DNA from: Hyphomicrobiales bacterium
GTDB lineage: Bacteria > Pseudomonadota > Alphaproteobacteria > Rhizobiales > Rhizobiaceae
DNA: 64,000 nucleotides
Direction of reading: 5' to 3'
Assembly (NCBI GenBank): GCA_900465675.1
Contig: UBJR01000018.1
Span: 41,084 to 105,083 of the forward strand
Position 1 is the first letter of the stretch; every line of letters starts with the position of its first letter. The notes beneath the pieces are model-generated. The model was not told the origin of the DNA. It searched no databases and saw only the letters and a program-made list of their open reading frames with translations. Both the position numbers and the translations under genes were made by a program. Below are positions 17,051 through 25,659 of this stretch, piece by piece.

Positions 17051-18133
17051 GTGTCAAAAACCGACTTGAGGGGTACAGCGCCTTTCAAATCCTTCCTTCG
17101 CTTGTCGCGCGAGATTGGAAATGACATCCTCAAAACCCAAGGCGCGGGCGGGAACACGTCCATCAAGCAGGACGGCGTTATGTGGGTGAAGGCCTCCGGC
17201 ACGTGGCTCTCCAAAGCCGAAGATCAAGACATAATGGTTCCCGTCGTCGTCGATCCGCTGGTGAGAGCCTTGCGCGATAGCGATCCGCGCGCGGAGAAAT
17301 CCACCGATTTCATCGTTTCCGAGCTGAACTCCACCGGTTTACGACCATCGATTGAAACGAGTTTCCACGCTGCACTCGGCAGTCCGGTGGTCGCGCACTA
17401 TCACTGCGTGAACGCGATAGCACTTTCTGTTCTAGAGGATCGCGAAGAAGAACTGAGTGCACGAATGAGCCTTCTCACGGACCTCAAATGGGGCATGATA
17501 CCCTACCGGCGTCCGGGGACGCCGCTCGCACGCGAAATCGAGAAAGCCGCAGCGTCGAAGCCCGATGTTCTCATCCTTTTCAATCATGGCATAATCGTCT
17601 GCGGCGACTCGGTCGAAGACGTGGCGGCGAGAATAAAAAGGGTGACGGATGCTCTGACGTCTGAGCCACGTCAATCTGGTGGGTTGGATATCGAAGCGCT
17701 GACGACGATGGCGCAAGGATCGAACTTTCACCCTGCTCAAGACATTAGAAGTCACTCGATCGCTCTGTCGGAGACCAACCGATCGGCCGCGCTTGGCGGC
17801 TCCCTCTATCCTGATCACGTGATATTTCTCGGCACCGAAATTGGTGTGCTTGAAGACGGGAAAAGCGCGACGGACTATGAGGCCGCGTTGACACGAGAAG
17901 GACGCAATATTCCCAAAATGATCCTGGTTCCCGGTAAGGGCGTCCTGCTCTCCAGCGCCCTTACCGCCGGTGGTGAAGTCATGGCCCGGTGCCTCGCCGA
18001 AGTCGTCAGCCGAATTCCGGAGGGCAAAGCCGTGGCCTATCTTTCCAAGAGTGACGAGCATGAGCTCACTCATTGGGAGGCCGAGCAGTATCGCCAAGCA
18101 CTCGACCGCGGCTCCGTGAGGCAGCCTGCGTGA
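17051..18133 (+). CDS. class II aldolase/adducin-family protein
   Basis: GTG 17051 with GGAGG 8 bases upstream gives 360 residues. The N-terminal half carries the class II zinc aldolase fold: GAGGNTSIK near residue 35, VWVKASG-like MWVKASGTWLS near 45, and the zinc histidines in HYHCVNAIAL and NHGIIV. The C-terminal 130 residues form an extension found in longer members of the family that act on sugar phosphates or dehydrate them. It heads the plus-strand operon. Cleavage of a ketose-1-phosphate to dihydroxyacetone phosphate and an aldehyde is inferred from fuculose- and rhamnulose-phosphate aldolases. Another class II reaction is possible. Confidence 0.82.
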   Translation: MSKTDLRGTAPFKSFLRLSREIGNDILKTQGAGGNTSIKQDGVMWVKASGTWLSKAEDQDIMVPVVVDPLVRALRDSDPRAEKSTDFIVSELNSTGLRPSIETSFHAALGSPVVAHYHCVNAIALSVLEDREEELSARMSLLTDLKWGMIPYRRPGTPLAREIEKAAASKPDVLILFNHGIIVCGDSVEDVAARIKRVTDALTSEPRQSGGLDIEALTTMAQGSNFHPAQDIRSHSIALSETNRSAALGGSLYPDHVIFLGTEIGVLEDGKSATDYEAALTREGRNIPKMILVPGKGVLLSSALTAGGEVMARCLAEVVSRIPEGKAVAYLSKSDEHELTHWEAEQYRQALDRGSVRQPA

Positions 18134-19410
18134 CCAAAAACTCGAGCCAGGCCGTTGCACTCGGCATCGACATCGGCACTTCGGGCGCTCGCGCCTCTGC
18201 CATCGACGGAGACGGCAATCAAGTAGCCTTCGCTTCATCACCCTTCAGATCGCCAGACGAACTTCGCCAACCACAGGCATGGTGGATCCGGGTGCAGGAG
18301 GCGTTACAAGCCTTAGCCCAGAAGGTGGATTTCACCTCTCTAAAAGGTGTGGCCGTCGATGGCACCTCCGGGACCGTGCTGGCACTCGACGCTTCGAACG
18401 AGCCCAACGGATCGGTGCTCATGTACAATGAGCCCTGCCCCGACATTGCGGTGGTTGAGCGGATCGCTGCAAACGCACCACCAGGCGCAACCGCGACCGG
18501 TGCGAATTCCGGTCTTGCACGCGCCGTCCACCTTTCGAAAGCTCCGGCTGTCGCAACCGTGGTGCACCAAGCCGACTGGATTTTGATGAAGCTCGGGTGC
18601 CCCGGTCGGATCAGCGACGAAAACAACGCGCTCAAGACGGGATACGACCTGGACCGAGAATCTTGGCCGGCTTGGCTTGAGGCCGCCGATATGGATATTT
18701 GTAAACTCCCCGCCGTTCATCGTGCAGGCAGGCCAATCGCATCGGTCGAAGGCTATCTGCGCCAGCTTGGAGTACGGGAATCGGCCAAGTTTCACGCGGG
18801 AACGACGGACGGGTGCGCGTCATATCTAGCGACAGGCGCGTCAAGTATTGGCGACGCCGTGACTGCCCTTGGCTCTACGATTGTACTCAAACTTGCGTCT
18901 GACAAACCGATCAACGCCCCGCAATACGGCATCTATTCCCATCGTGTTGGTGACTTCTGGCTGGTTGGCGGCGCGTCGAATAGCGGTGGCAATGTCTTGC
19001 GCGCTATGATTGGAGACGAGCGCCTGGACGAGCTGACACGCACGATCGATCCTGAACGATGGTTGGGTCTGGATTTCTATCCGCTTCTGCGCCCCGGTGA
19101 GCGATTTCCTTTCAACGACCCGCACTACTTGCCGCGCCTCACTCCTCGACCCGCTGACGAAGGCATGTTCTTTCAGGCTCTCCTGGAGGGGATGACGGAG
19201 ATCGAACGGCTCGGTTACGAACGGCTGCGCGAACTCGGTTCTCCTATTTTGGCAAGCCTCAGAACCGTTGGCGGCGGGGCGAAAAATCCGGCTTGGACAA
19301 GAATGAGGGAAAAAGCGCTGGGCATCGATATAGTGCCAGCCAAGTCAGTCGAAGCCGCGACAGGTACCGCCGCGATGGTTCTATCCCACCTGGACGACGA
19401 AAATGCGTGA
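18130..19410 (+). CDS. second FGGY-family carbohydrate kinase
   Basis: GTG 18130 overlaps the aldolase stop (GTGA), giving a 426-residue kinase. Visible motifs are ALGIDIGTSGARASAID at the N-terminus, VDGTSGTVLALD, the substrate region FHAGTTDGCASYLATGA, and GGGAKNPAWTRMREKALG near the C-terminus. It is shorter than most FGGY kinases (about 480-500) and closest in look to ribulokinase/xylulokinase-like uncharacterised members. With the first kinase on the minus strand, the locus has two FGGY enzymes, perhaps for two substrates or two epimers. Translation is coupled to its neighbours on both sides. Confidence 0.82.
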   Translation: MTKNSSQAVALGIDIGTSGARASAIDGDGNQVAFASSPFRSPDELRQPQAWWIRVQEALQALAQKVDFTSLKGVAVDGTSGTVLALDASNEPNGSVLMYNEPCPDIAVVERIAANAPPGATATGANSGLARAVHLSKAPAVATVVHQADWILMKLGCPGRISDENNALKTGYDLDRESWPAWLEAADMDICKLPAVHRAGRPIASVEGYLRQLGVRESAKFHAGTTDGCASYLATGASSIGDAVTALGSTIVLKLASDKPINAPQYGIYSHRVGDFWLVGGASNSGGNVLRAMIGDERLDELTRTIDPERWLGLDFYPLLRPGERFPFNDPHYLPRLTPRPADEGMFFQALLEGMTEIERLGYERLRELGSPILASLRTVGGGAKNPAWTRMREKALGIDIVPAKSVEAATGTAAMVLSHLDDENA

Positions 19411-20251
19411 ACCGCTACCGATCACCCTGGAACAGCTATCGGACCGATACGATGTCTTTTTTGTCGACCAGTTCGGAGTACTAAGAGACGACACCGGACC
19501 CTACGAAGGAGCTATCGAGGCGTTGTCTCGATTGGCTACCGCAGGCAAGATGATAGTCATCCTTTCTAATTCGGGAAGAAACGGCGAATACAACTCCGAA
19601 CGCCTGGTCAAGCTAGGTTTTGCGGCGGACAGCTTCGACTTTTTTGTAACCTCGGGCGATGTCGCTTACGAGGTGCTTTCCTCCCCCGGATCGACGATTG
19701 TTCGCGGTTCGACCTGCCTCACGATTTCAAGCGGTGGAGATCGAAATCTTGCCGACCGTCTTGGCCTCGTCTCCACCGAACACGCATTGGATGCTCAGCT
19801 CATCATAATTTCGGGCAGCGAGTCTGAGCGCATCGCGATGGATGATTACCGCGAAATGCTGCGTCCCGCTGCCGAGAAACACATTCCCTGCGTTTGTACC
19901 AATCCCGACATCCACAAGCTCCACAATGGAGCTACCCTCGCAGGAGCAGGGAGCATAGCCCGGCTTTACGAGGCATTGGGCGGAACGGTGACGTGGCTTG
20001 GCAAGCCACATCCCGAGATCTACGAGCATGCTGTACGCATCGCCGGCATTAACGATCGACGCCGCGTTGTCTGCATTGGTGACAGCATCGAGCACGACAT
20101 CCTCGGCGCGAAAACGTCCGGCTTTGATTCCGCGCTTGTCCGTACCGGAATACTCGCGGAGAACACTGACGAGCAACTGGCGCATTTGTTCAATTCGGTT
20201 CGCGCGGAAGCAACCTATATAATGCCGGCTTTTAGGAACCTTGGGACATAG
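19403..20251 (+). CDS. HAD-superfamily class IIA hydrolase (NagD-like)
   Basis: A 282-residue protein that overlaps the kinase gene by 8 bases. Motif I reads VFFVDQFGVLRDD. The nucleophile Asp is present, but the second Asp position is Phe, as in a known subgroup of class IIA HADs with DVWGV-type motifs. Motif II is VILSNSGRN, motif III includes WLGKPHPEIYEHA, and motif IV is CIGDSIEHDILGAKTSG. It probably dephosphorylates a sugar-phosphate by-product or intermediate of the pathway. It is the last gene of the plus operon. Confidence 0.8.
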   Translation: MREPLPITLEQLSDRYDVFFVDQFGVLRDDTGPYEGAIEALSRLATAGKMIVILSNSGRNGEYNSERLVKLGFAADSFDFFVTSGDVAYEVLSSPGSTIVRGSTCLTISSGGDRNLADRLGLVSTEHALDAQLIIISGSESERIAMDDYREMLRPAAEKHIPCVCTNPDIHKLHNGATLAGAGSIARLYEALGGTVTWLGKPHPEIYEHAVRIAGINDRRRVVCIGDSIEHDILGAKTSGFDSALVRTGILAENTDEQLAHLFNSVRAEATYIMPAFRNLGT

Positions 20252-20303
20252 TCGGCAGCTAAGCGCTAATCAGGAGGTGCGAGCGCCTGTCCTGAGCAAA
20301 ATG

Positions 20304-21530
20304 TCAGGCGGTTGATGGATCGGCAATTCCATACACCCTTACCGGCGACGCGAGGCCCCTAAGGGAATGCGACCCGAGCTCCACAAATGTTTCGTTCAGG
20401 CTAGCTGAATGCACGAAATCGGAAGATAGAAGGACGGGCCGCTCGAGCAATTTCGTAAGCTCCTCTAACCGGGAGGCGACATTGACTGCAGGACCAATCG
20501 CTGTGAAATCCAGCCGCTTTCGAGAACCGATGTTCCCATACATGACATCGCCAACGTGAACGCCGATTCCATACCTTAGTGGCGTTTTCCCCCTACCTGC
20601 TAGCTTGAGGTTTAAGTCGTCCATGCGCCTGCGACCGTCTTCGATGGATTGCAGGAGGTCTGCGCAGGCGTTCGGATTATCCAGTGGAAAGATAGCAAGG
20701 AGTCCGTCGCCCATGAATTTCAAGATTTCGCCGCCTCTGGCTTCTATGGGTTCGCATAAGGCATCGAAATAGCCATTGAGAATTTCGATAACTTCATCGC
20801 GCGGCCAAAGATCGGATAGCGCCGTGAAATCGCGGAGGTCGCAAATCATGATCGCGGCGCTCACGGTCTTGCCGCTGCCGCGCGTCGTGGCACCCGCAAG
20901 AATTTCGGCGCTCGCATGTGGGCCCACGTAAGTCTCCAACAAGGTGCGAGCCATAGCGTTTTTCATCCGGATTTCGCTGACCAAGGCGAGCGCGGGTAAC
21001 AGATCCCGCAGGTAGTTCACCTCGTGTTCAGAGAACCCGCCAACTTGCCTGGTCGCGAAAGTTATGACATGGCGTTTGCCCAATGTGTGATCGATCGGCC
21101 AAGCGACATAGTCGGTGAACCCTTCTCGACGAAGCTCATCGAAGAGTTGAAACTGGCCCATGCCATCGTCATGCCGGTCGAGGCGTTGCCGAACTTCAGA
21201 TGCTCCATTGTAAATTTCCGTGGCCGGTCTACGAAGGAACATCTCGGTAGTATCAACGTCGTAGTCGAACGTGTCGATATGGGCGTTTTGTACACCCGGC
21301 AGCCACAGGATCCTCGCACCTTGCCACTGCGGGTGCTGGATCCTGAGGTGAAGCGAAGACCTAGCGACCGGAACACCGCCAGCAACCAGACGCTCGCACA
21401 AATCGACGAGAAGATTGTCAAGAAATCGCTGGGAATAGGTCTCGTTTACGAGCCAGTCGAGAACAGCACGACGCTCTAAGGGCCATTTTCCGTCGGTCGT
21501 GCCTGGTGGGAAATGCGAAATATTGTACAC
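20304..21530 (-). CDS. class III adenylate cyclase with N-terminal sensor region
   Basis: GTG 21530 is preferred since AGGAG lies 7 bases upstream; the frame opens at another GTG (21566) without a site. The 408-residue protein has a GAF-like N-terminal half and a C-terminal cyclase domain. Metal motif ICDLRDFTALSD, core loop GGEILKFMGDGLLAIFPLD, and the substrate and transition-state motif LDFTAIGPAVNVASRLEEL are complete, with Asp and Asn-Arg in place for ATP. No membrane segment is visible, so it should be soluble. It stands alone, convergent with the HAD gene. Confidence 0.9.
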   Translation of the reverse strand: MYNISHFPPGTTDGKWPLERRAVLDWLVNETYSQRFLDNLLVDLCERLVAGGVPVARSSLHLRIQHPQWQGARILWLPGVQNAHIDTFDYDVDTTEMFLRRPATEIYNGASEVRQRLDRHDDGMGQFQLFDELRREGFTDYVAWPIDHTLGKRHVITFATRQVGGFSEHEVNYLRDLLPALALVSEIRMKNAMARTLLETYVGPHASAEILAGATTRGSGKTVSAAIMICDLRDFTALSDLWPRDEVIEILNGYFDALCEPIEARGGEILKFMGDGLLAIFPLDNPNACADLLQSIEDGRRRMDDLNLKLAGRGKTPLRYGIGVHVGDVMYGNIGSRKRLDFTAIGPAVNVASRLEELTKLLERPVLLSSDFVHSASLNETFVELGSHSLRGLASPVRVYGIADPSTA

Positions 21531-21566
21531 CGAAATTCTCCTAAGACCACATTCTAGGCGCGTCAC

Positions 21567-21782
21567 TTGATCGGGGAAAGAAAATTATGCCGGGCGTTTT
21601 GCTTCCGATCCTTTGCATACCAGCGTTGGCGCACGACTTTCGATCGGCAGCGCGCAGCTGCTAAGTTCGATACCGGATCGAGGATGGGGGCGCTGCATTG
21701 TTCGTTTGTCGGCGACACGAGCGAAGAAGCGCCGATTTCAACTGACGCGTGGATCTCATGCTGCCGCGCGTCAATAAATCCA
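21567..21782. other. gap upstream of the cyclase gene
   Basis: No gene is supported here. Towards its right end it runs into the first copy of the candidate small RNA. Confidence 0.35.
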
Positions 21783-21855
21783 GGAAAATAGCGCCGGTGG
21801 AGGAGGCGCTAATGCTCGGAATTGAGCATAGGAGTGGACAGGAGGACGAAGACGG
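21783..21855 (-). ncRNA. candidate small RNA, copy 1 of 3
   Basis: Read on the minus strand, a CU-rich leader (CTTCGTCCTCCTGTCCACTC) is followed by a hairpin GCTC-AATTCC-GAGC (within 21812-21829). Then comes a terminator hairpin TAGCGCC/GGCGCTA with CCTCC in its loop (21811-21789) and a run of T. The same arrangement recurs at 39.2 and 59.3 kb. CCTCC in the loops suggests pairing with ribosome-binding sites, as in the alpha-r14 type sRNAs of rhizobia. The 5' end is not defined. Confidence 0.5.
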
Positions 21856-22066
21856 ACCTGCGTCAAAAACCAATAGGTTGGTCTCGGCTCCTGGGCGCCG
21901 GCAGCGGTACCGGCTCCCTCGCTTACCGGTGGAGCGGCCGTACCTTGCGTACGGGCCAGCAGCTGCTCTTGCCGTCGTTACACGAGACCGACGCCCCAGC
22001 ATTTCGGCGTGAATCAATTTCCTAAGAAGATTCCATAAGCCATTGAAAAATGATTCGTTTTGAGTC

Positions 22067-22091
22067 GGAACGAATCACGCTCGCACGTCTT
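22067..22091 (+). promoter_or_regulatory. EcfG-type promoter of Ku pair A
   Basis: GGAAC (22067-22071), 16 bases, then TCTT (22088-22091) matches the EcfG/RpoE2 pattern GGAA-N18/19-TT. It overlaps an inverted repeat TGATTCGTT/AACGAATCA (22051-22059, 22069-22077), and TGATTCG occurs again near 22104. The start codon is 34 bases downstream. Confidence 0.55.
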
Positions 22092-22124
22092 TGAGTCACG
22101 TATTAGTGATTCGGAGTATGGCGT

Positions 22125-23030
22125 ATGGCATCGGGACATAGAGCGCAGTGGAAGGGATTTCTCAAGTTCGGCGAAGTGAGTTGTGGCGTCGCCCTCTATA
22201 CCGCGGCCAGCACGTCAGAGCGCGTCACCTTCAATTCCATCAACAAGGTTACGGGCAACCGGGTCAACCGCGTCTTCATCGACAGCGAGACCGAAGAACG
22301 TGTCGAGCGCGAAGACCAGACTAAGGGGTTCGAGATTGAGAACGGCCAGTTCATCATCATAGACCCGGAGGAAGTGGCCGCAACCATCCTCGAGAGCAAT
22401 AAGACGCTGGATGTTCAAGCCTTCATCCCGAGCTCGGAAGTCGACGATATTTATTTCGACAAGCCCTATTATCTGACGCCGGAGATGGGCGCTGAGGCCT
22501 TCGCGGCCCTCAGAGACGGGATGAGGAAGTCGAAGGTCGCCGCTATCGCGAGGGCCGTGCTGTTTCGGCGGATGCGAACCGTCCTCATCCGGCCGCAAGG
22601 CAACGGTCTAGTGGCAACCACGCTGAACTACGACTACGAGGTCCGATCTTCCAGGAAGGCATTCGAGGAAATGCCGAAGCTGAACATCGAGGGCGAGATG
22701 CTAGCGCTCGCCAAGCACATTATTGGCACAAAGCGGGGCGAGTTCGATCCGGCGTCATTCGAAGACCGCTACGAGGCGGCGCTTGCCGAGCTGGTGAAGG
22801 CAAAGATCGAAGGTAAGGCGCTGCCGAAGCGCAAGAGCGTCGAGGTTTCCAAGCCGAGCGTCCTGCTTGCCGCCCTACGCGAGAGTGCGGGGCTAATGAA
22901 GACCGCCTCTCATAAACCGAAACGCACTGCGGCCAATGCCAATGCTGGCACTGGCAGGCAGCGCGCCGCGCGCGGAGCAGCCGAAAAGGCCGCCTCCTCC
23001 AAGGCTGTTCCGCAGCGCAAAGCAAGTTAG
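22125..23030 (+). CDS. ku: Ku protein, pair A first gene
   Basis: Bacterial Ku of 301 residues for non-homologous end joining. The core beta-barrel starts HRAQWKGFLKFGEVSCGVAL. It continues through FNSINKVTGNRVNRVFIDSE, the conserved IDPEEV and VDDIYFDKPYYLTPE motifs, and RMRTVLIRPQGNGLVATTLN. The C-terminus is a lysine/alanine-rich DNA-binding tail. Ku dimers ring DNA ends and recruit LigD. ATG 22125 has GGAG 8 bases upstream. A second ku gene follows after 10 bases, suggesting a heterodimer, as proposed for the paired Ku proteins of Sinorhizobium. Confidence 0.95.
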   Translation: MASGHRAQWKGFLKFGEVSCGVALYTAASTSERVTFNSINKVTGNRVNRVFIDSETEERVEREDQTKGFEIENGQFIIIDPEEVAATILESNKTLDVQAFIPSSEVDDIYFDKPYYLTPEMGAEAFAALRDGMRKSKVAAIARAVLFRRMRTVLIRPQGNGLVATTLNYDYEVRSSRKAFEEMPKLNIEGEMLALAKHIIGTKRGEFDPASFEDRYEAALAELVKAKIEGKALPKRKSVEVSKPSVLLAALRESAGLMKTASHKPKRTAANANAGTGRQRAARGAAEKAASSKAVPQRKAS

Positions 23031-23040
23031 GAGCTAGAAA

Positions 23041-23853
23041 ATGGCACTTCGCTCCTACTGGAAAGGGTATTTGAAGCTCTCGCTGGTCACCTGCCCGGTG
23101 AACATGACCCCGGCGACCTCGGAGTCGGAGAAGGTGCGATTCCACACGCTAAACAGGCTCACCGGAAACAGGGTAGTCTCGCAATATATCGACTCCGTCA
23201 CTGGCAAGCCGGTCAAGGACGGGAACGATGCCAAAGGATACGCTCGGGGTGAAAATGATTACGTCATACTCACCGACGAAGACCTTGACGCGGTGGCACT
23301 CGAGACCGTCAAGACGATCGACGTAGAAAAGTTCGTTCCCGCGGAGAGCATTGCTTCCGTCTATCTCGAGGAGCCGCACGACCTTATGCCGGACAATTCG
23401 GTGGGCAACGAGGCTTTTGCCGTCATCCGCGACGCAATGAAAGCCGACAAGGTCGTCGGAATATCGAAGCTTGTTATCGGGCGACGTGAGCGGGCCGTGA
23501 TCCTCGAGCCCCGGGAAGAAGGCATCGTCCTTTGGTCGTTGCGGTTCGGCGATGAAGTTCGCCCGGAAGAATCCTACTTCGAGGACATCGACAACGAGGC
23601 CGATCCCGATTTGATTCCACTCGTGCAGCAACTCATCAAGAAGAAATCCGCGCATTGGTCACCTGACATGGCCAGCGACCCCATACAGGATAGCCTTCTC
23701 AAGCTTATTTCCAAGAAGAAGAAAGCGATGAAGCCCTCCAACAAGACGGCAAGGGGCGAGCCGGATGCTTCGGCCAAGTCCAACGTCGTCAACATCATGG
23801 ATGCACTTCGCAAATCAGTTGCGGCAGAATTGAAGTCAGGAAAGGCAAGGTGA
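23041..23853 (+). CDS. ku: Ku protein, pair A second gene
   Basis: A 270-residue Ku paralog (SYWKGYLKLSLVTCPVNMTP, FHTLNRLTGNRVVSQYIDSV, RERAVILEPREEGIVLWSLR) with an AGGAG ribosome site 7 bases before ATG 23041. Its C-terminal tail (DSLLKLISKKKKAMKP, then NIMDALRKSVAAEL) differs from the repeat-rich tail of its partner. The end-bridging and ligase-recruiting parts may thus be divided between the two subunits. It shares an operon and the EcfG-type promoter with the first gene. Confidence 0.95.
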   Translation: MALRSYWKGYLKLSLVTCPVNMTPATSESEKVRFHTLNRLTGNRVVSQYIDSVTGKPVKDGNDAKGYARGENDYVILTDEDLDAVALETVKTIDVEKFVPAESIASVYLEEPHDLMPDNSVGNEAFAVIRDAMKADKVVGISKLVIGRRERAVILEPREEGIVLWSLRFGDEVRPEESYFEDIDNEADPDLIPLVQQLIKKKSAHWSPDMASDPIQDSLLKLISKKKKAMKPSNKTARGEPDASAKSNVVNIMDALRKSVAAELKSGKAR

Positions 23854-23856
23854 GCG

Positions 23857-24198
23857 ATGGACGGCATCCTTGTGACGTCGATCAAGGAGATCGCCGTTGC
23901 CCTGCCCGGCAACCAGCATTTTACGACCGCATCCACGATTTCAGGACTTTTGGGCATTCTGACTTCTGAGAAATGGCCGCGTCGAGTCAACGACATGTCA
24001 TGGCGGCACGCATTCGCCGCCGGCTTGCGATCGCTACAAGGCGAGCTTGAGCCGGCGCAGGCCCGGAAGGCCTTCGTCGCTGCCGCTCGCGATGCACACC
24101 TCAAAGTCCTGCCTGACGACGAACAGCTAATCAGAAATCGGAGGGGTGCGAAGAGGAGACGTTCGCCGGTTAGCTGGAGGCATCCTGAGGTAGGATAG
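23857..24198 (+). CDS. DUF982-type protein
   Basis: A 113-residue protein starting 3 bases after the Ku operon, so probably co-transcribed. The middle has the DUF982 pattern WPxxxxxxxxxAxxAxLxxLxGxxxPxxARxAFxAAAxxAxxxV, seen here as WPRRVNDMSWRHAFAAGLRS and EPAQARKAFVAAARDAHLKV. DUF982 proteins are small, abundant in rhizobia and of unknown role. The basic C-terminal 20 residues may be a readthrough into decayed sequence. The ribosome site is weak. Confidence 0.6.
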   Translation: MDGILVTSIKEIAVALPGNQHFTTASTISGLLGILTSEKWPRRVNDMSWRHAFAAGLRSLQGELEPAQARKAFVAAARDAHLKVLPDDEQLIRNRRGAKRRRSPVSWRHPEVG

Positions 24199-24480
24199 GC
24201 AAGGCGGACAATTCTCGCCGTGATGAAAGGCGAACGAAAGGTATCTGACGGCCTTTCAGGCGGCAGACACCGAGGAGCGCTATCGCGAGCTGGCCAAGGA
24301 ACCGCAACGCCGTTTCCGCCTCTTCCACCAAAATCATGTGTCCGACGCCCTTCACCACCTTCAAGGTCAGATCAAACCCGGCCGCTTCCAGCTGGCGCGC
24401 GGCCGATGTCGAGGCGGTGGGTGGAATTGTTCGGTCCGCTGAGCCAGTAAGAGCACTGAGGTTCCGTGTTCGGAACGACC
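24185..24480 (-). pseudogene. alpha/beta hydrolase C-terminal remnant
   Basis: The frame reads LTGSADRTIPPTASTSAARQ and VVKGVGHMILVEEAETALRF. This is the acid and His part of the catalytic triad region of alpha/beta hydrolases (G-x-x-D-x-x-x-P ... GHM). The nucleophile elbow is missing, so only the C-terminus survives. It lies antisense to the end of the DUF982 gene and next to a decayed dehydrogenase. Confidence 0.5.
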
Positions 24481-24589
24481 CAGATGGCGCGAGTGGCAAG
24501 AGTCCGGCGAAGCTCACCAAAGCGCCGATCTTCCACCGGCCAGACGCTACCGCATCGAGCGAAGGCGCCAGCGTTGAAGAGAACTCTTT

Positions 24590-24870
24590 GCCGCTGCGCT
24601 GGCCGAACTAGCACCCCACCCGGCTCAACGATCTTGACCCCGATGAGGAGAGCCGCGAGTTCGTAGAAATAGCGATTTTGAGAATCCCTCCAAGGCAAAC
24701 TTTGAAGCGTTTTATAAGAAATCATAGGAAGGCCGACGACGCCAGCGCCCGAGCTTACGTTGATGGAGAGGCTTGAACGGTTTTCGCGAAAATGTGGAAG
24801 GGTTTCGCGAACAACGTCCATGACCCCGAACAAGTTAACGTCGAACTGCTCCTTCGCCCATCAATGCACG
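24590..24870 (-). pseudogene. short-chain dehydrogenase/reductase remnant
   Basis: The segment FDVNLFGVMDVVRETLPHFR, then INVSSGAGVVGLPMIS, and YELAALLIGVKIVEPGGV corresponds to the central part of an SDR: the NVSSxxG catalytic Ser strand and the VEPGG motif after the active site. The YxxxK catalytic segment between them is scrambled and out of frame. The Rossmann start is absent. It ends against the DUF982 gene on the same strand. Confidence 0.55.
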
Positions 24871-25121
24871 ATCGTGATTACTCCCACGCCGACCTCTTCC
24901 GCGGCTTTGATGAGCGCCCGCCTCGCGAGTTCAGGGGCAACCTCACCGAGCTTAGCGTCTAGACACGCCTTGATCGCGATGACGTAGTCTTCACCGTCCT
25001 CGTCAGGCCATAGGTTAAGCAGCACTGTGGCCACGTCGTCGAGCGTCCTGATCTTGTACGCCTCGCGATCCTCCAGCACCAACATCAGCGTCGAAAACTC
25101 TTGCGAGCTGTACCGATTCAT
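24861..25121 (-). CDS. DUF982 protein
   Basis: An 86-residue protein that fits DUF982 over its full length: ATVLLNLWPDEDGEDYVIAI near residue 30 and LDAKLGEVAPELARRALIKA followed by AEEVGVGV. It is typical of the small DUF982 paralogs scattered over rhizobial plasmids. The start is ATG 25121. The role is unknown, and it is monocistronic. Confidence 0.7.
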   Translation of the reverse strand: MNRYSSQEFSTLMLVLEDREAYKIRTLDDVATVLLNLWPDEDGEDYVIAIKACLDAKLGEVAPELARRALIKAAEEVGVGVITIVH

Positions 25122-25284
25122 GACACCTGCGCTCCATCACCTTTACCGAATGGAAACGGTGCAAGAACCGTTCCCGTTTGGATCGACGCTGGACGAGATC
25201 GGTTTTGTCCCGGCGGCGAAACGGTGGTCATTGGCTCCCGCCGCAGTTCGAGCCATCGCAACCGGCCCCCGAAATCCTCCCCAT

Positions 25285-25315
25285 TTGACAGCGAGTGTTG
25301 CCACTGCGCTATAGT
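25285..25315 (+). promoter_or_regulatory. sigma70-type promoter
   Basis: TTGACA (25285-25290) and TATAGT (25310-25315) are 19 bases apart and lie 32 bases before the start codon of the next small gene. The -35 box is perfect; the spacing is slightly long. Confidence 0.45.
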
Positions 25316-25346
25316 CGATACGGTTACGGAAAGCTGGGGGAATGAC

Positions 25347-25583
25347 ATGGCGACGACCGATTGGCCGAGAGAGCCGTTGACTGCAGAAACGATGCTGGTA
25401 CTGGATCGCATCCTGTCCGATTGGTGCGCGGAGCGTTCTTGTGACAAGGGCAGCGACGAAGGTCAGGTCACAGCGAAGATGCTGGTCGACTGGTTCGAAT
25501 TCGGCATCCACGATGAGCGGGAGTTGGCGCGGCTTGTTCGTGATACCGCGATGCTGGACCTCAAGACGCCTGAGCGGCCTTGA
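25347..25583 (+). CDS. small hypothetical protein
   Basis: ATG 25347 follows GGGGGA at 6-base spacing and a plausible sigma70 promoter. The 78-residue acidic product (TTDWPREPLTAETMLVLDRI, LVDWFEFGIHDERELARLVR) is probably helical. It has no signal peptide, membrane segment or recognised motif. Composition and initiation signals make it a credible gene. Function unknown. Confidence 0.6.
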   Translation: MATTDWPREPLTAETMLVLDRILSDWCAERSCDKGSDEGQVTAKMLVDWFEFGIHDERELARLVRDTAMLDLKTPERP

Positions 25584-25659
25584 CGGTAAGGGGCTTTTCC
25601 CATTCCTGCATTGCCGATCGCGATCACAACGCTGGCGGGACTTCCCGCACAAGCGCAAT

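Noticed and set aside
21749..22012. Candidate sRNA copy 1 read as coding on the plus strand
   Set aside because: Copies 1 and 2 share some residues in this frame, but the differences are indels not divisible by three and copy 3 stops at once, whereas the minus-strand hairpins and T-runs are kept in all three.
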